Source of the DNA: Paracoccus denitrificans
GTDB taxonomy: Bacteria > Pseudomonadota > Alphaproteobacteria > Rhodobacterales > Rhodobacteraceae
NCBI GenBank assembly: GCA_003240735.1
Contig: QFNE01000008.1
Location: forward strand, 62,001 to 126,000
Length of the DNA: 64,000 nucleotides
Reading direction: 5' to 3'
Positions 8,060 to 17,800 of this stretch are shown piece by piece. The translations under genes and the position numbers were made by a program. Below the pieces are notes generated by a model, which was given only the letters and a program-made list of their open reading frames with translations, did no database searches and had not been told where the DNA came from. The first letter of the stretch is position 1; every line of letters starts with the position of its first letter.

Positions 8060-8478
8060 TCCTGAATCCGTCGCATCATTGAACGCAGGCCGTTCGAGCG
8101 TTGCGACGACAGGTGTTCCTCCAGATGCAGACGGCCAAGTTCGGCCTCGGGGTCGATCTTGGCTGCCTCCGTCACGGGGACGCCGGCGTAAAGCGCGTGC
8201 AGGACCCCGATCAGGCCGCGCACAATCATCGCGTCGCTTTCGCCTTGAAAATCAAACCGTCCGTCTTCGACATGCGGCATGATCCACACCTGGCTGGAGC
8301 AGCCTTCGACCTTGGTCGCCGGAACCTTCAGGGCATCATCCATGGCGGGCATCGCCTTACCCAGTTCGATGACGTGGCGATAGCGGTCTTCCCAGTCGTC
8401 CAGAAAGGCGAAATCGTCGACGATGGATTCAAAAGCGGGCGTTGCCATCATGCTCTCCGGCAGTTGCGGGTCGGACAT
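8041..8478 (-). CDS. sufE: Cysteine desulfuration protein SufE
   Basis: Accepts persulfide sulfur from the desulfurase SufS and passes it to the SufBCD scaffold. The acceptor is Cys60 in KVEGCSSQVW. The fold continues through ADALYAGVP-like residues to RSNGLRSMMRRI. Start choice is uncertain: ATG at 8478 has GGAGGG very close, while ATGs at 8451 and 8448 have GGAGA at a better distance and would give a protein nine or ten residues shorter. Other suf genes are not in this window. Confidence 0.93.
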   Translation of the reverse strand: MSDPQLPESMMATPAFESIVDDFAFLDDWEDRYRHVIELGKAMPAMDDALKVPATKVEGCSSQVWIMPHVEDGRFDFQGESDAMIVRGLIGVLHALYAGVPVTEAAKIDPEAELGRLHLEEHLSSQRSNGLRSMMRRIQDYLSAA

Positions 8479-8578
8479 AGCCCTCCATCCGCCCGACGTC
8501 AAAGGTCGGCGCAGATGCGCCCTTCCGACAGACGCGAAGATGGCCTATCACCAACAAAACGGCGGGACGGGATTTGAG

Positions 8579-9070
8579 ATGCTGAAACAGACCACCTTGT
8601 CATTGGCAGCACTGGCCTTTCTGGCAGGCTGCGGCGATAGCAGCCTGAACCCGACGCGCTGGTTTGGCGGGCCGCGTGATACCGGACCGACCACGTTGGA
8701 CCCCAAGGGTGGCTATGGCCCCAGCGATGCGCGCATGGCGTTCGGCCAGATCGTCGCCACGAAGTGGGAACCGACGAACGAGGGCCGTCTTCTGGTCGTC
8801 ACCGCGATGCCGCCCACGCAAGGTTATTGGAACGTCGCCCTGATTCCCGAAGTCGCACAGCCCGAGGGTCGTTTGGCTACCGATGCCGACGGCGTCCTAC
8901 GGCTTCGGCTGGTCGGCAATCCGCCCCCCCGCGACAGCGTTGAGGCGCGGCGCCCAGCCCGCCAAGGCGATCTGATCACAGCCGCGATCAGCGTGCCGAG
9001 CGGCGCACTGTCGCGGATGTCACAGGTCGTTGTCAGCGGCGCGCAGAACGCAGTGACGGTCCGCCGTTAG
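8579..9070 (+). CDS. Predicted lipoprotein, Rhodobacteraceae type
   Basis: A 163-residue secreted lipoprotein. Signal peptide MLKQTTLSLAALAFLAGC carries a lipobox with Cys18, followed by a short NPTRWFGG linker. The mature part is a small beta-rich domain without a motif I recognise. ATG at 8579 is preceded by GGGAT. The longer upstream frame overlaps sufE and has no signal peptide. The gene overlaps the 3' end of the acetyltransferase gene by 4 bases, tail to tail. Cellular role unknown, probably the periplasmic face of a membrane. Confidence 0.75.
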   Translation: MLKQTTLSLAALAFLAGCGDSSLNPTRWFGGPRDTGPTTLDPKGGYGPSDARMAFGQIVATKWEPTNEGRLLVVTAMPPTQGYWNVALIPEVAQPEGRLATDADGVLRLRLVGNPPPRDSVEARRPARQGDLITAAISVPSGALSRMSQVVVSGAQNAVTVRR

Positions 9071-9621
9071 GCTTTGGGCTTCATGCAGCGCAGATAGGTC
9101 CAGGTCGGGACGCGCGCGCCGCGTGCGACCGACCAGCTTTCTGCGTCACCCAGATAGCTGAAACCAGCATTCGTCAGAACCTTGGCCGAGCCGGGGTTAT
9201 CCTGAAATGCTTCGGCGAACAGGGTGCGCGAATCGTGGGGGTTGGCGGCCACGAGCGCGGATACCGCCTCGGTCGCGAAGCCGGTGTTCCAGAAACCCGC
9301 GCCAATCCAGAAGCCAAGCTCGGATTGCGCATCATCGACCCGCGTCAGGGATACGACGCCGACCAGCTCGCCCAGACCGGTGCACGAACAATCGATCGCC
9401 CAGACGTCCTCGTCGCGTTCATGCGCGATAGCGCGTGTCACATACGCCTCGGCAGCGCCCGGCGGCAAAGGATGCGGCACGGCGCGGGTGCCCTGCGCGA
9501 CACGACGATCTGACGTGTAATGGGCAATCAGGCCAGCATCTGAACGGCGCAGCGGACGCAGCATGAAACGTTCGGTTTCGATGATGCCTTGTGGTTCAGC
9601 AAGTGCGGCAAAGTCGGTCAT
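9067..9621 (-). CDS. GNAT-family N-acetyltransferase (RimJ/RimL-like)
   Basis: A 184-residue acetyl-CoA-dependent acetyltransferase. It shows the RimJ-type opening ETERFMLRPLRRSD, the beta-strand pair around GELVGVVSLTRVDD, and the acetyl-CoA region GFWNTGFATEAVSALVA. The substrate cannot be told from sequence. Relatives acetylate ribosomal protein N-termini, antibiotics or small molecules. ATG at 9621 begins a conserved-looking MTDF. An open frame extends 17 codons further. Divergent genes on both sides suggest a single-gene unit. Confidence 0.8.
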   Translation of the reverse strand: MTDFAALAEPQGIIETERFMLRPLRRSDAGLIAHYTSDRRVAQGTRAVPHPLPPGAAEAYVTRAIAHERDEDVWAIDCSCTGLGELVGVVSLTRVDDAQSELGFWIGAGFWNTGFATEAVSALVAANPHDSRTLFAEAFQDNPGSAKVLTNAGFSYLGDAESWSVARGARVPTWTYLRCMKPKA

Positions 9622-9691
9622 GGGGATACTCTGAAAAAGCGGGCGGACTTTCGGCCGCCGAATACAACACAAACGTAACGCTTGAATTGCG

Positions 9692-9719
9692 AAGGGGGAT
9701 CGGTTGCCCGACCCCCCTT
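9692..9719 (-). terminator. Terminator hairpin after rplU-rpmA
   Basis: A 12-bp stem (AAGGGGGGTCGG / CCGATCCCCCTT on the minus strand, one mismatch) with a GCAA loop lies 29 bases after the rpmA stop. The T-run after it is weak. Confidence 0.55.
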
Positions 9720-9747
9720 GCGCGAATTTTATCGGCTTCAGATCGGG

Positions 9748-10014
9748 TTATTCAGCGGCAACGACCGGCAGAACCGAAATATAGGTGCGACCCTTCATGC
9801 CCTTGGCAAAGGTGACCTGACCGTCGCTCAGCGCGAACAGCGTGTGGTCACGACCCATGCCGACATTGGCGCCCGGCCACCACTGGGTGCCGCGCTGACG
9901 CACGATGATGTTGCCGGCGATCGCTGCTTGGCCGCCGAACAGTTTGACGCCGAGACGGCGACCGGCCGAATCGCGACCGTTGCGGGATGAACCGCCTGCT
10001 TTCTTGTGTGCCAT
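9748..10014 (-). CDS. rpmA: 50S ribosomal protein L27
   Basis: An 88-residue ribosomal protein whose basic N-terminus reaches the peptidyl transferase centre. The start MAHKKAGGSSRNGRDS and the GNIIVRQRGT segment are diagnostic. There is no N-terminal extension of the kind cleaved in Firmicutes. It follows rplU by three bases in the usual L21-L27 operon, transcribed from the promoter at 10617-10645. Confidence 0.98.
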   Translation of the reverse strand: MAHKKAGGSSRNGRDSAGRRLGVKLFGGQAAIAGNIIVRQRGTQWWPGANVGMGRDHTLFALSDGQVTFAKGMKGRTYISVLPVVAAE

Positions 10015-10017
10015 GGA

Positions 10018-10473
10018 TCAGTTCTCCTCGGCTTTTTTCGCGCGGGGTGCGCGTTTGGTGGGGGCTTTGGCCGGTGCTTCTTCAGCAGCGGCGCGAGGGC
10101 CTTGGGCGTGAGCCGCGATACGCGCAGCACGTGCACCGGTTGCCAGCTTGACGTCCGACGAGTCGGCGCCGTTTTCCAGCAGGTCCGTAACGCGGATCAG
10201 CGACAGGGTCTGACGGTGGCCACGGGTGCGCTGCGACGAATGCTTGCGGCGACGCTTGTGGTACGTGATGACCTTGTCGGCCTTGATGGTGTCGATGATT
10301 TCGGCAACCACGCCAGCGTCGGCCACCGTGGGCGCGCCGATCGCCGAACCGATCATCAGAATCTCACCAAAGCGGACCTTGTCGCCTGCTTCAGCATCCA
10401 GTTTTTCGACGCGCAGCACATCACCAGCTTGAACCCGGTACTGCTTGCCGCCCGTCTTGAGGACTGCGAACAT
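10018..10473 (-). CDS. rplU: 50S ribosomal protein L21
   Basis: A 151-residue ribosomal protein that binds 23S rRNA. MFAVLKTGGKQYRV opens the conserved domain and KRRRKHSSQRTRGHRQ is the rRNA-binding loop. The C-terminal 45 residues form a charged Ala/Lys/Glu tail common in alphaproteobacterial L21. The start is ATG at 10473, and a second ATG at 10476 immediately precedes it. It is the first gene of the rplU-rpmA operon. Confidence 0.97.
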   Translation of the reverse strand: MFAVLKTGGKQYRVQAGDVLRVEKLDAEAGDKVRFGEILMIGSAIGAPTVADAGVVAEIIDTIKADKVITYHKRRRKHSSQRTRGHRQTLSLIRVTDLLENGADSSDVKLATGARAARIAAHAQGPRAAAEEAPAKAPTKRAPRAKKAEEN

Positions 10474-10616
10474 CATATCGTCTTTCGTCTTCCGCGTCCT
10501 TTGGCCCCGAATCGTCGGAGTTTGTGGGTTGACCCGCCGCAGACAGCGCACCTTTCGCAAGGTGATTGTGAAAATTGAATGACCGGCCACAGGCTGACGC
10601 CCGGCCGGACCCGCGC

Positions 10617-10645
10617 CTTATCACGTAACTCTGCCCACAAGTCAA
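10617..10645 (-). promoter_or_regulatory. Housekeeping promoter of rplU-rpmA
   Basis: On the minus strand TTGACT (10640-10645) and GATAAG (10617-10622) are separated by exactly 17 bases, a good sigma-70 match, about 144 bases upstream of rplU. Confidence 0.65.
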
Positions 10646-10658
10646 CCTTGAGGTGCGG

Positions 10659-12320
10659 TCAATTATGCCCGCCTTGCGCCATGTCAGATTGCGCCTGGTT
10701 CACGGCCTCCGCCAGGCGGGGTGAACGGGCCAACGCAGCGGCGAACACCTCGTTCCGGCGGGCGAAAAGGTCGCGATACCAGTCTCGGCGGGCCACGGTC
10801 TGGTGCCACAGCAACCGGGAATCTGACACGTCGCGTCGGGCCCTGTCAGCGATTTGCCGACGCAGATCATGATTGCTGACCAGCTCTGCAAGTTGCTGGG
10901 CAAACTCCTCGGGGGTATTGGCCAACAGCCCGTTTTCGCCATGCCGGATGGTCGCGGCATAGACGGTCGGCGATGCGATCATGACCGCACCGCGCGATGC
11001 TGCCTCAACCCATTTGACGTCCGATTTCCCGAGATTCTCGATGTCCGGCAGAAGGGGGGACAGGGCCACGTCCACATCGCCCAGAAGACGGATATAGTCA
11101 GGATACCGCAGCAGGTTCATGAAACGCTTGTTGTCTGTCGGCAACGCATCGAAAAACAGCCTGTTGCGCACGACGGAAAATCGAACCTGAGGATGTGCAC
11201 GGATCGTGGTGGCGAGCGCCTTGGCGAACGGCTCTGTGCCAAGGCGGTTCAGTGCGGCGAAAACCACATGGAACGGTCGCCCATGAGGCGTTCGAACCGG
11301 CCCCAGTTCCGGCACAGCGTTGGGAAAGACGCGCGTTTCAGGGTTAAGGCGCCCGAACAGCTGCCCAAGCGCCGGGGTCGAGGTCTGAACCGCGTGCACG
11401 CACCCGACCGAGTCGTGATAGATTTCCGGCGTGTTCATCATGCCCCGCACACGCGCCACCAGCAGCGGGTCGTCATCATATTCCAGAACCACCACCCAAC
11501 CGCGCGCCTGTGCGCGGCTGACCAGCCGCACCATCCGCTCCGGCTCTCCTACGCGCGGGCGCTGGATGACCAGAACACCGGGGTCGCCCGTCGGGATGAA
11601 TAAGTCTCGCTCGGACGAGGTGACGTGCAGCGTCGGCTCGGCCATCAGCGCGGTTGCGGGCTGCGTTGTGCGCACGTCCATCAGGCGCGGGACGAGGTGG
11701 GCCATATGCACCCGCAACTGCCGGGACCGCGCCGCGCGCTCTGGCCGGGCCGAGACGATAAATCCCAACGTGCGCAGCCGGTGACGCACCGCAGGGTCGT
11801 CCACGTTGCCCATCTGGGCGACGGTAGACGTATCCGGTAGGTCCCCTTCGGGCATGGTATCGATGATCGGACGCAGCCGTTCCGGCTTCAGCCCTGCCTC
11901 GACCACCAAAGCTGCGACTTCTCGCTGGCTGAAGCGGGCCAGACTGTCGGCGCGATCGGTGCCCTCGCGCAGATCGCGCATACGCTGCCAATGGCCGGCG
12001 TGGGCGAACTGCGCAATCAGAACGCCGTCCGTGTCCACCAGCCGTCCCATGGCCGACAGCGCGGCCCGCGGATCGCGCGGCGCGGCATTCATCAGGACGA
12101 CGACGTCATAAGGTCCCGCCGGAAAGTTGGCGGACGTCAGATCGGCCTCGGTCGCCGCTTCGACGGCATGGCATTGCGCCGTAGGCTTGCGCAGCAGCAG
12201 CTGCGCCTTGATCCGATCGGCGCCGGCCCCGATGATCAGAAATTGCGAACGTGTGGCCGGGATGAGATCAAGGACCGGTCGGACCGACAGCCTGTTCATC
12301 CGCTCGGCAACCGAGTGCAT
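10659..12320 (-). CDS. Glycosyltransferase with degenerate methyltransferase-like N-domain
   Basis: A 553-residue cytoplasmic protein with two apparent parts. Residues about 25-150 resemble a SAM-methyltransferase Rossmann fold (LIIGAGADRIKAQLL, PYDVVVLMNA, then a DGVLIAQFAHAGHW strand). The glycine loop is degenerate, so methyltransferase activity is doubtful. Residues about 240-530 look like the C-terminal half of a GT-B glycosyltransferase (GT4-like), with VKWVEAASRGAVMIAS, HGENGLLANTPEEFA and a helical end. It probably adds a sugar to a surface polysaccharide or protein, but substrate is unknown. It lies next to rplU with its own termination region and 9 bases from the thioesterase gene, likely co-transcribed with it. 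Confidence 0.65.
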   Translation of the reverse strand: MHSVAERMNRLSVRPVLDLIPATRSQFLIIGAGADRIKAQLLLRKPTAQCHAVEAATEADLTSANFPAGPYDVVVLMNAAPRDPRAALSAMGRLVDTDGVLIAQFAHAGHWQRMRDLREGTDRADSLARFSQREVAALVVEAGLKPERLRPIIDTMPEGDLPDTSTVAQMGNVDDPAVRHRLRTLGFIVSARPERAARSRQLRVHMAHLVPRLMDVRTTQPATALMAEPTLHVTSSERDLFIPTGDPGVLVIQRPRVGEPERMVRLVSRAQARGWVVVLEYDDDPLLVARVRGMMNTPEIYHDSVGCVHAVQTSTPALGQLFGRLNPETRVFPNAVPELGPVRTPHGRPFHVVFAALNRLGTEPFAKALATTIRAHPQVRFSVVRNRLFFDALPTDNKRFMNLLRYPDYIRLLGDVDVALSPLLPDIENLGKSDVKWVEAASRGAVMIASPTVYAATIRHGENGLLANTPEEFAQQLAELVSNHDLRRQIADRARRDVSDSRLLWHQTVARRDWYRDLFARRNEVFAAALARSPRLAEAVNQAQSDMAQGGHN

Positions 12321-12329
12321 CGATCTGGC

Positions 12330-12740
12330 CTAGCCTTGCCACTTCATGACGAGTTGGGTCTGGGTCACGATGGCGCAGACCTTTCCATCGTCGCGTGTGA
12401 TCGTCGTCTGCCAGACATGCGTCGTCTTGCCGGTATGCAGCGGCTTTGCCGAGGCACGGGCGGTTTCTCCGTCACGAACCGGGCGCAGAAAGTTGGTTTT
12501 GCTTTCGATCGTCGTGGTCGCCATGCCATCGGGCAGGTGCGCATAGGTCGCAGCCCCGCCGATGAAATCCGCCAGAGCCATGATCGCGCCGCCGTGCATG
12601 ACGCCGTTTCCGTTCAGGACCGCCCCATCGACCTTGACCTCGGCCACGTATTCATCCGGCCCGAACGACACCACGCGCGCGCCCAGTGTCTGTGCGAAAG
12701 GCTGGCTGGCGACGATCTGGTCTGACTGGGCTTTGTCCAT
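12330..12740 (-). CDS. PaaI-family hot-dog thioesterase
   Basis: A 136-residue single hot-dog domain that would hydrolyse acyl- or aryl-CoA thioesters. The NGVMHGGAIMALADFIGG segment is the family's HGG active-site helix and the C-terminal strands (TTTIESKTNFLRPVR, WQTTITRDDGKVCAIVTQTQ) fit. The CoA substrate is not predictable, and 4-hydroxybenzoyl- and phenylacetyl-CoA enzymes are relatives. It lies upstream of the glycosyltransferase gene on the same strand. Confidence 0.85.
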   Translation of the reverse strand: MDKAQSDQIVASQPFAQTLGARVVSFGPDEYVAEVKVDGAVLNGNGVMHGGAIMALADFIGGAATYAHLPDGMATTTIESKTNFLRPVRDGETARASAKPLHTGKTTHVWQTTITRDDGKVCAIVTQTQLVMKWQG

Positions 12741-12793
12741 GTGGTCCTACTGGCGGTCGGTTGCGTGGAATGGGCGGTGGTCAGGTTAAAGGG

Positions 12794-14638
12794 TCAGGCT
12801 TCGGCCTTTTCGGCCAGCGCCAACCACTCCTCCTCGGCGTCGGACAGTGCCGTCTGACGTTCTGCCAAGGCTTCAGTCGCCTTTTTAAACTTGGCGGGCG
12901 CGGTCTGGAAAAGTTCAGGCTGCGCGAGATATTCGTGCAGCTTGCCAATCTCTGCCTCAAGCCGCGCGATCATATCGGGAAGCGTGTCGAGGCGGTGCTT
13001 TTCGGTAAAGCTCAGCTTCACCGCGGGCGCGGTTGGAGCGGCTGGCTTCTCAGCCTTCGCGGCCGGTTTGGGTGCGACAGCCTTAGCGGCAGCAGCATCG
13101 ACCCCAAAGCCCGCGGCGTCGTTTCCGCCCTCGGCCCGCTGGCTGCGATAATCGCTCCACCCTCCGGCATAGACGGTGGCGCGACCGTCCCCCTCCATCG
13201 CGACGGTGGTGTCCGCCACGCGGTCGATGAAGTCACGGTCGTGGCTGACCAGCAGAACAGTTCCGTCGTATTCGCCCAGAATGTCCTGCAGCAGATCCAG
13301 CGTTTCGATGTCCAGATCGTTGGTCGGTTCGTCCAGAACCAGCAGGTTCGACGGTCGCGCCATGATCTTGGCCAGCAACAGCCGTGCCTTTTCGCCGCCC
13401 GACAGGCTGCCAACCGGCGCACGCGCCTGACCGTCGTCGAACAGAAAGTCCTTGAGATAGGCGACCACATGGCGGGGCTGGCCGCGCACCATGACCTGAT
13501 CCGCCCGGCCGCTGACACGCATCGCGGGATCGCCGACCAGCGCATCCCAAAGGCTGACGCTTTCGTCCAGTTGCGAACGGGTCTGATCGAACACCGCGAC
13601 ATCAAGGTTCGTGCCGTGGGTGATGGTGCCTTCATCAGGCGCCACCTCGCCGGTCAGCATCTTGATCAGTGTGGTTTTGCCAGCCCCGTTCGGGCCAACG
13701 AACGCGATCCGGTCGCCTCGCATCACGCGCAGGTCGAACGGACGCAAAATGGTACGGTCGCCGAACGTCTTGGTGATGCCCTTGGCTTCCAGCACGCGCT
13801 TGCCCGACTGTGGACCCGCATCCAGCGCCATGGCCGCCGTGCCCTGACGTCGGATCTGGGACGCACGTTCGGCGCGCAGGTCCTGCAGCGCACGAACCCG
13901 GCCCATGTTTCGCTTGCGGCGAGCGCTGATGCCTTCAACGGCCCAACGGGCCTCTGCCTTGATCTTGCGGTCAAGCTTGTGGCGCGCCTCGTCCTCGGCG
14001 GCCCATGTAGCCTCGCGCCATTCCTCGAACCCGGCAAAGCCGCGATCCTGACGGCGCACCTGCCCCCGGTCGATCCACAGCGTCGCCCGGGTCAGCGCCC
14101 GCAGGAACGCGCGGTCGTGCGAAATCAGCACAAAGGCTGAGCGGGTGGTGGACAGCTGCTCTTCCAGCCAGCCGATCGCCTCGATGTCCAAGTGGTTCGT
14201 CGGCTCGTCCAGCAGCATCAGGTCAGGGTCCTGGGCGATCAGACGCGCCAATGCGGCGCGGCGACGTTCACCGCCCGATGCAGTGCTGACGGGACGCGCG
14301 GGGTCGAACTTCAGCCCTTCCGCGGCAATGGCGACGCGGTATTCCTCGCCCGCTGGCAGACCGGCGGCGGCGAAATCGCCCAGCGTTTCGAATGCGGACA
14401 GGTCCGGGTCCTGTTCCATGTATCCGACGCTCGTGCCTGCAGGCATGACGACGGTGCCGCGGTCGGGTTCGACCAGTCCGGCCATCACCTTCATCAGCGT
14501 CGATTTGCCGGACCCGTTTCGCCCGACCAGCGCCACACGGTCGCCTGACTGGACGGTCAGGGACAGTTCATTGAAAACAGGGTTTCCGCCGTAGGTCAGC
14601 GAAATGTCGGTCAGCTGTAAAAGGGGTGCGCGCGCCAT
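12794..14638 (-). CDS. ABC-F family ATPase (Uup-like)
   Basis: A 614-residue protein with two ABC cassettes and no membrane segment, the ABC-F class that acts on the ribosome or on DNA rather than in transport. Walker A motifs are GRNGSGKST (near residue 40) and GPNGAGKTT. Signatures are ASGGERRRAAL and LSGGEKARLLL. Walker B motifs are LMLLDEPTNHLD and LLVLDEPTNDLD. An Ala/Lys/Pro-rich linker leads to a C-terminal coiled coil of about 75 residues, which favours Uup over EttA. It is divergent from the glucan synthase gene. The 214-base spacer between them contains no feature I can assign. Confidence 0.9.
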   Translation of the reverse strand: MARAPLLQLTDISLTYGGNPVFNELSLTVQSGDRVALVGRNGSGKSTLMKVMAGLVEPDRGTVVMPAGTSVGYMEQDPDLSAFETLGDFAAAGLPAGEEYRVAIAAEGLKFDPARPVSTASGGERRRAALARLIAQDPDLMLLDEPTNHLDIEAIGWLEEQLSTTRSAFVLISHDRAFLRALTRATLWIDRGQVRRQDRGFAGFEEWREATWAAEDEARHKLDRKIKAEARWAVEGISARRKRNMGRVRALQDLRAERASQIRRQGTAAMALDAGPQSGKRVLEAKGITKTFGDRTILRPFDLRVMRGDRIAFVGPNGAGKTTLIKMLTGEVAPDEGTITHGTNLDVAVFDQTRSQLDESVSLWDALVGDPAMRVSGRADQVMVRGQPRHVVAYLKDFLFDDGQARAPVGSLSGGEKARLLLAKIMARPSNLLVLDEPTNDLDIETLDLLQDILGEYDGTVLLVSHDRDFIDRVADTTVAMEGDGRATVYAGGWSDYRSQRAEGGNDAAGFGVDAAAAKAVAPKPAAKAEKPAAPTAPAVKLSFTEKHRLDTLPDMIARLEAEIGKLHEYLAQPELFQTAPAKFKKATEALAERQTALSDAEEEWLALAEKAEA

Positions 14639-14852
14639 TCCCGCGCCCTACCCCGACCACGCGCGCGGGTCAACGCACGCGGCGACACGCACCGCCTGCC
14701 ATGGCCGCAACCTGCCCAAAATTTCATCGTCACGTCATTGCAATCGTCACACGCTCTCGCGGTTGGACCGAAACTGGGGCAACATGCGTTGCGACCACTC
14801 ATCCCTGACGTTGAAGCAGGGTTTTCGACACTCAGTTTCACCGAGGTGACAG

Positions 14853-17800
14853 ATGCTGGACTTTGGCTCTCGCAAGGGCGTTACGGGCTTAGGCCAGGTT
14901 GACAGCGGTGATATCGAACCCATTCGTTTTCAATTCTGGACCGGTGGCAGCCTGTTTGCGGCGGGTCAGGATCTGGCCGCTGACGCGCGTCCTGACGTGC
15001 AGGATATGCCGACGAAACCTGTTCGCCGTCTGAACGAAAACCAGAAAGAGCTGCAGGACCAATATCTGGCGACCGTCGCCGCCGCTGCGTCGGGCGAATT
15101 GGTCACCCCTGCGGCCGAGTGGCTGATCGACAATAACCACATGGTCGAAGAAAACATCCGCCAGCTGCGCGAAGGCTTCAACCGTGGGTTTCTGAGCCAG
15201 TTGCCGCTGGTGCAACTGGCCGATGGTCGGGACATGCCACGCGCGCTGGTCATCGCATGGTATGTCGTCGCGCTGACAAATTCGGAAATCACGGCCGAAG
15301 CACTCACCGAATTCCTTCAGGGTTATCAGACGCGCATCACCCTGAATATCGCAGAGCTTTGGGCAATTCCGGTTTTTCTGCGCTTTGCGTTGATCGAAAA
15401 TCTCAATCGTCTGGCCAAGCGGGTGACATTGGCGCGCGCGCGGCGCAACCATGCCAACGCGATTGCCGACGCCATCGCCGACGCCCCCAGCCGCAGTGAT
15501 ATCAATGCGCTGATCACCCGCGAAGGGGATTGGTTGAAACTGGACACGGTCGCTGCCCAGTTGATGTACCGGCTGCGTGACAGCAATGATGGCGCGCGGC
15601 TGGCGCTGGACGCGATTGAACGGTCGGGTGGTGGTCCGGGCAGTCTGGAGCGCGCGGTTCAAGCCGAATATGCCCGGCAATCCAGCGGCAACGTGACCAC
15701 CGGCAACATCGTGCGCAGCCTGCGTCGGATGGGCGAAATCGACTGGTTGACGTGGTTTGAAGACAACAGCCGGGTCGATGCGTTGCTGAACGACACGACC
15801 GAGTTCGGTCGTCTGGATCAGCCGACCCGCAGCGCCTATCGCGCGGCGATCGAACGTATCGCCCGCCGATCAGAGCTGGACGAGGTCGCGGTCACCAAGC
15901 GCGCGTTGGAAGCTGCCGGCGCTGACGCCGTAACTGAGAACGCGCAGGATCACGGCCTGCCGGTGATCGGCCACCTTTTGGTTGGGGAGGCGCGCAACCG
16001 CTTCGCGGAGCAGGCGGGCTATGACCCGACCCTGGGTGAGCGTCTGGGTGCGTCCTATCGACGGCTCGGATGGCTGGGAATCGTTTTACCGATGTCCCTG
16101 CTGACAATCGTTCTGCTGGCGATCCTTAACTATTTCCTGCCAGTCTCGCTCGGCGGTTGGCAACGTGTTCTGTTGCTTGCGCTGGCGGCGTGGCCTGCGT
16201 CCGATACTGCCCTGCGACTTGTGTCCTTCATTGTGTCCCGCACAGTCACCCCCAAGCGGCTGCCCGCGTACGACTTCCGCACAGACGGCCCCCCGACTGA
16301 GGCACGTACGCTGGTCGTCATCCCCGGAATGATCAGCAGCCTGGACGCGGTCGACGAGCTGGCTGACACGCTGGAGCTGCATTATCTGGCGAACCCGCGC
16401 GGTGACGTGTCGTTTGCGCTGCTGACCGACTGGCGCGATGCCCCGACCGAACATCTATCGGACGACCAGATGCTTCTCGACGCGGCGCGTGAACGCATCG
16501 AGGTTCTGGCCGACCGATACGATCACGGCGGCAAGCGTCGTTTCTTCCTGCTGCATCGCCGCCGTCAGTGGAACTCCCATGAAGGCGCCTGGATGGGGTG
16601 GGAACGCAAACGCGGCAAACTGGCGGAGCTGAACGAGCTGCTGCGCGGCGGCGCGGCCACCAGCTTTATCGACACCGGCGCGACCCCGCCCGAGGGCGTG
16701 CGCTATGTCGTGACGCTGGACAGCGACACCCGCCTGCCGCGTGACACCGTGCCGTCCCTTGTCGGGAAGATGGCGCATCCGGTGAACCGCGCCGTCGCGC
16801 GACCGGACGGGACCGTCAAATCCGGCTACGGCATCATGCAGCCGCGCGTGACGCCGTCTCTGACGACCGGCGCGGACGCGTCGATCTTTCAGCGTATCTT
16901 CTCAGTCAACCGCGGGATGGATCCCTACGTCTTCACCGTGTCGGATCTTTATCAGGACCTTTACGGCGAGGGCAGTTTTACCGGCAAAGGCATTTACGAC
17001 GTCGACGCGTTTGAGCGTGCGATGGACAATCGCATCCCCGAAAACCGGGTGCTTAGCCACGACCTGCTGGAAGGCTCGCTGGCTCGCGCCGCATTGGTCA
17101 CCGACATCGAAGTCGTCGAGGATTTTCCCCTTCGCTATTCGACTGAATCCGCGCGCCAGCATCGCTGGACGCGCGGCGACTGGCAGCTTTTGCCATTCAT
17201 CTTCGATCGGGCAAATGGCCTCAGCGGTCTCGCCCGCTGGAAGATGGTCGACAACCTGCGGCGAGAGATCGTGTCGCCTGCATGGCTTCTGGCATCGGTG
17301 GCAGGGTGGCTGACCCTGCCCGGTTGGTGGGCGGCAGGTTGGCAGGTCGCGATGATCCTTCTGCTGGCTCTGGTCGCGATCTTGCAGTTCGACGTCGGTA
17401 TCCTGATGCGCCGTCGCGAGGCGGCGATGGGATACTACGCCCGTGGCATCGCCAAGGACGCACTGGGATACCTCATGGAGCTTGGGTTGCGCGTGGCCTC
17501 CATGGCCGACCGCGCCGCAAACTCGATAGACGCGATCACCCGTGCCATGTGGCGGATGTTCGTCAGCAAACGCCACTTACTTGAATGGACCACCGCACGG
17601 GAAAGCGCGTCGGCGCATTCCGGCATCCCCGCGGCGCGCCGGCTGCTCAGCCCCGCTATCGGGATCGTTGCACTGCTGGCGACCGCATTGATCAACCCGT
17701 CGGCGATCCCGGTCGCCTTGGTCATGTCCGTTCTGTGGATCGTCGCCCCGTGGGTGGGCCAGCGCGTGTCCCAACCGTTGGCCACCGAAGACCGGCTGCT

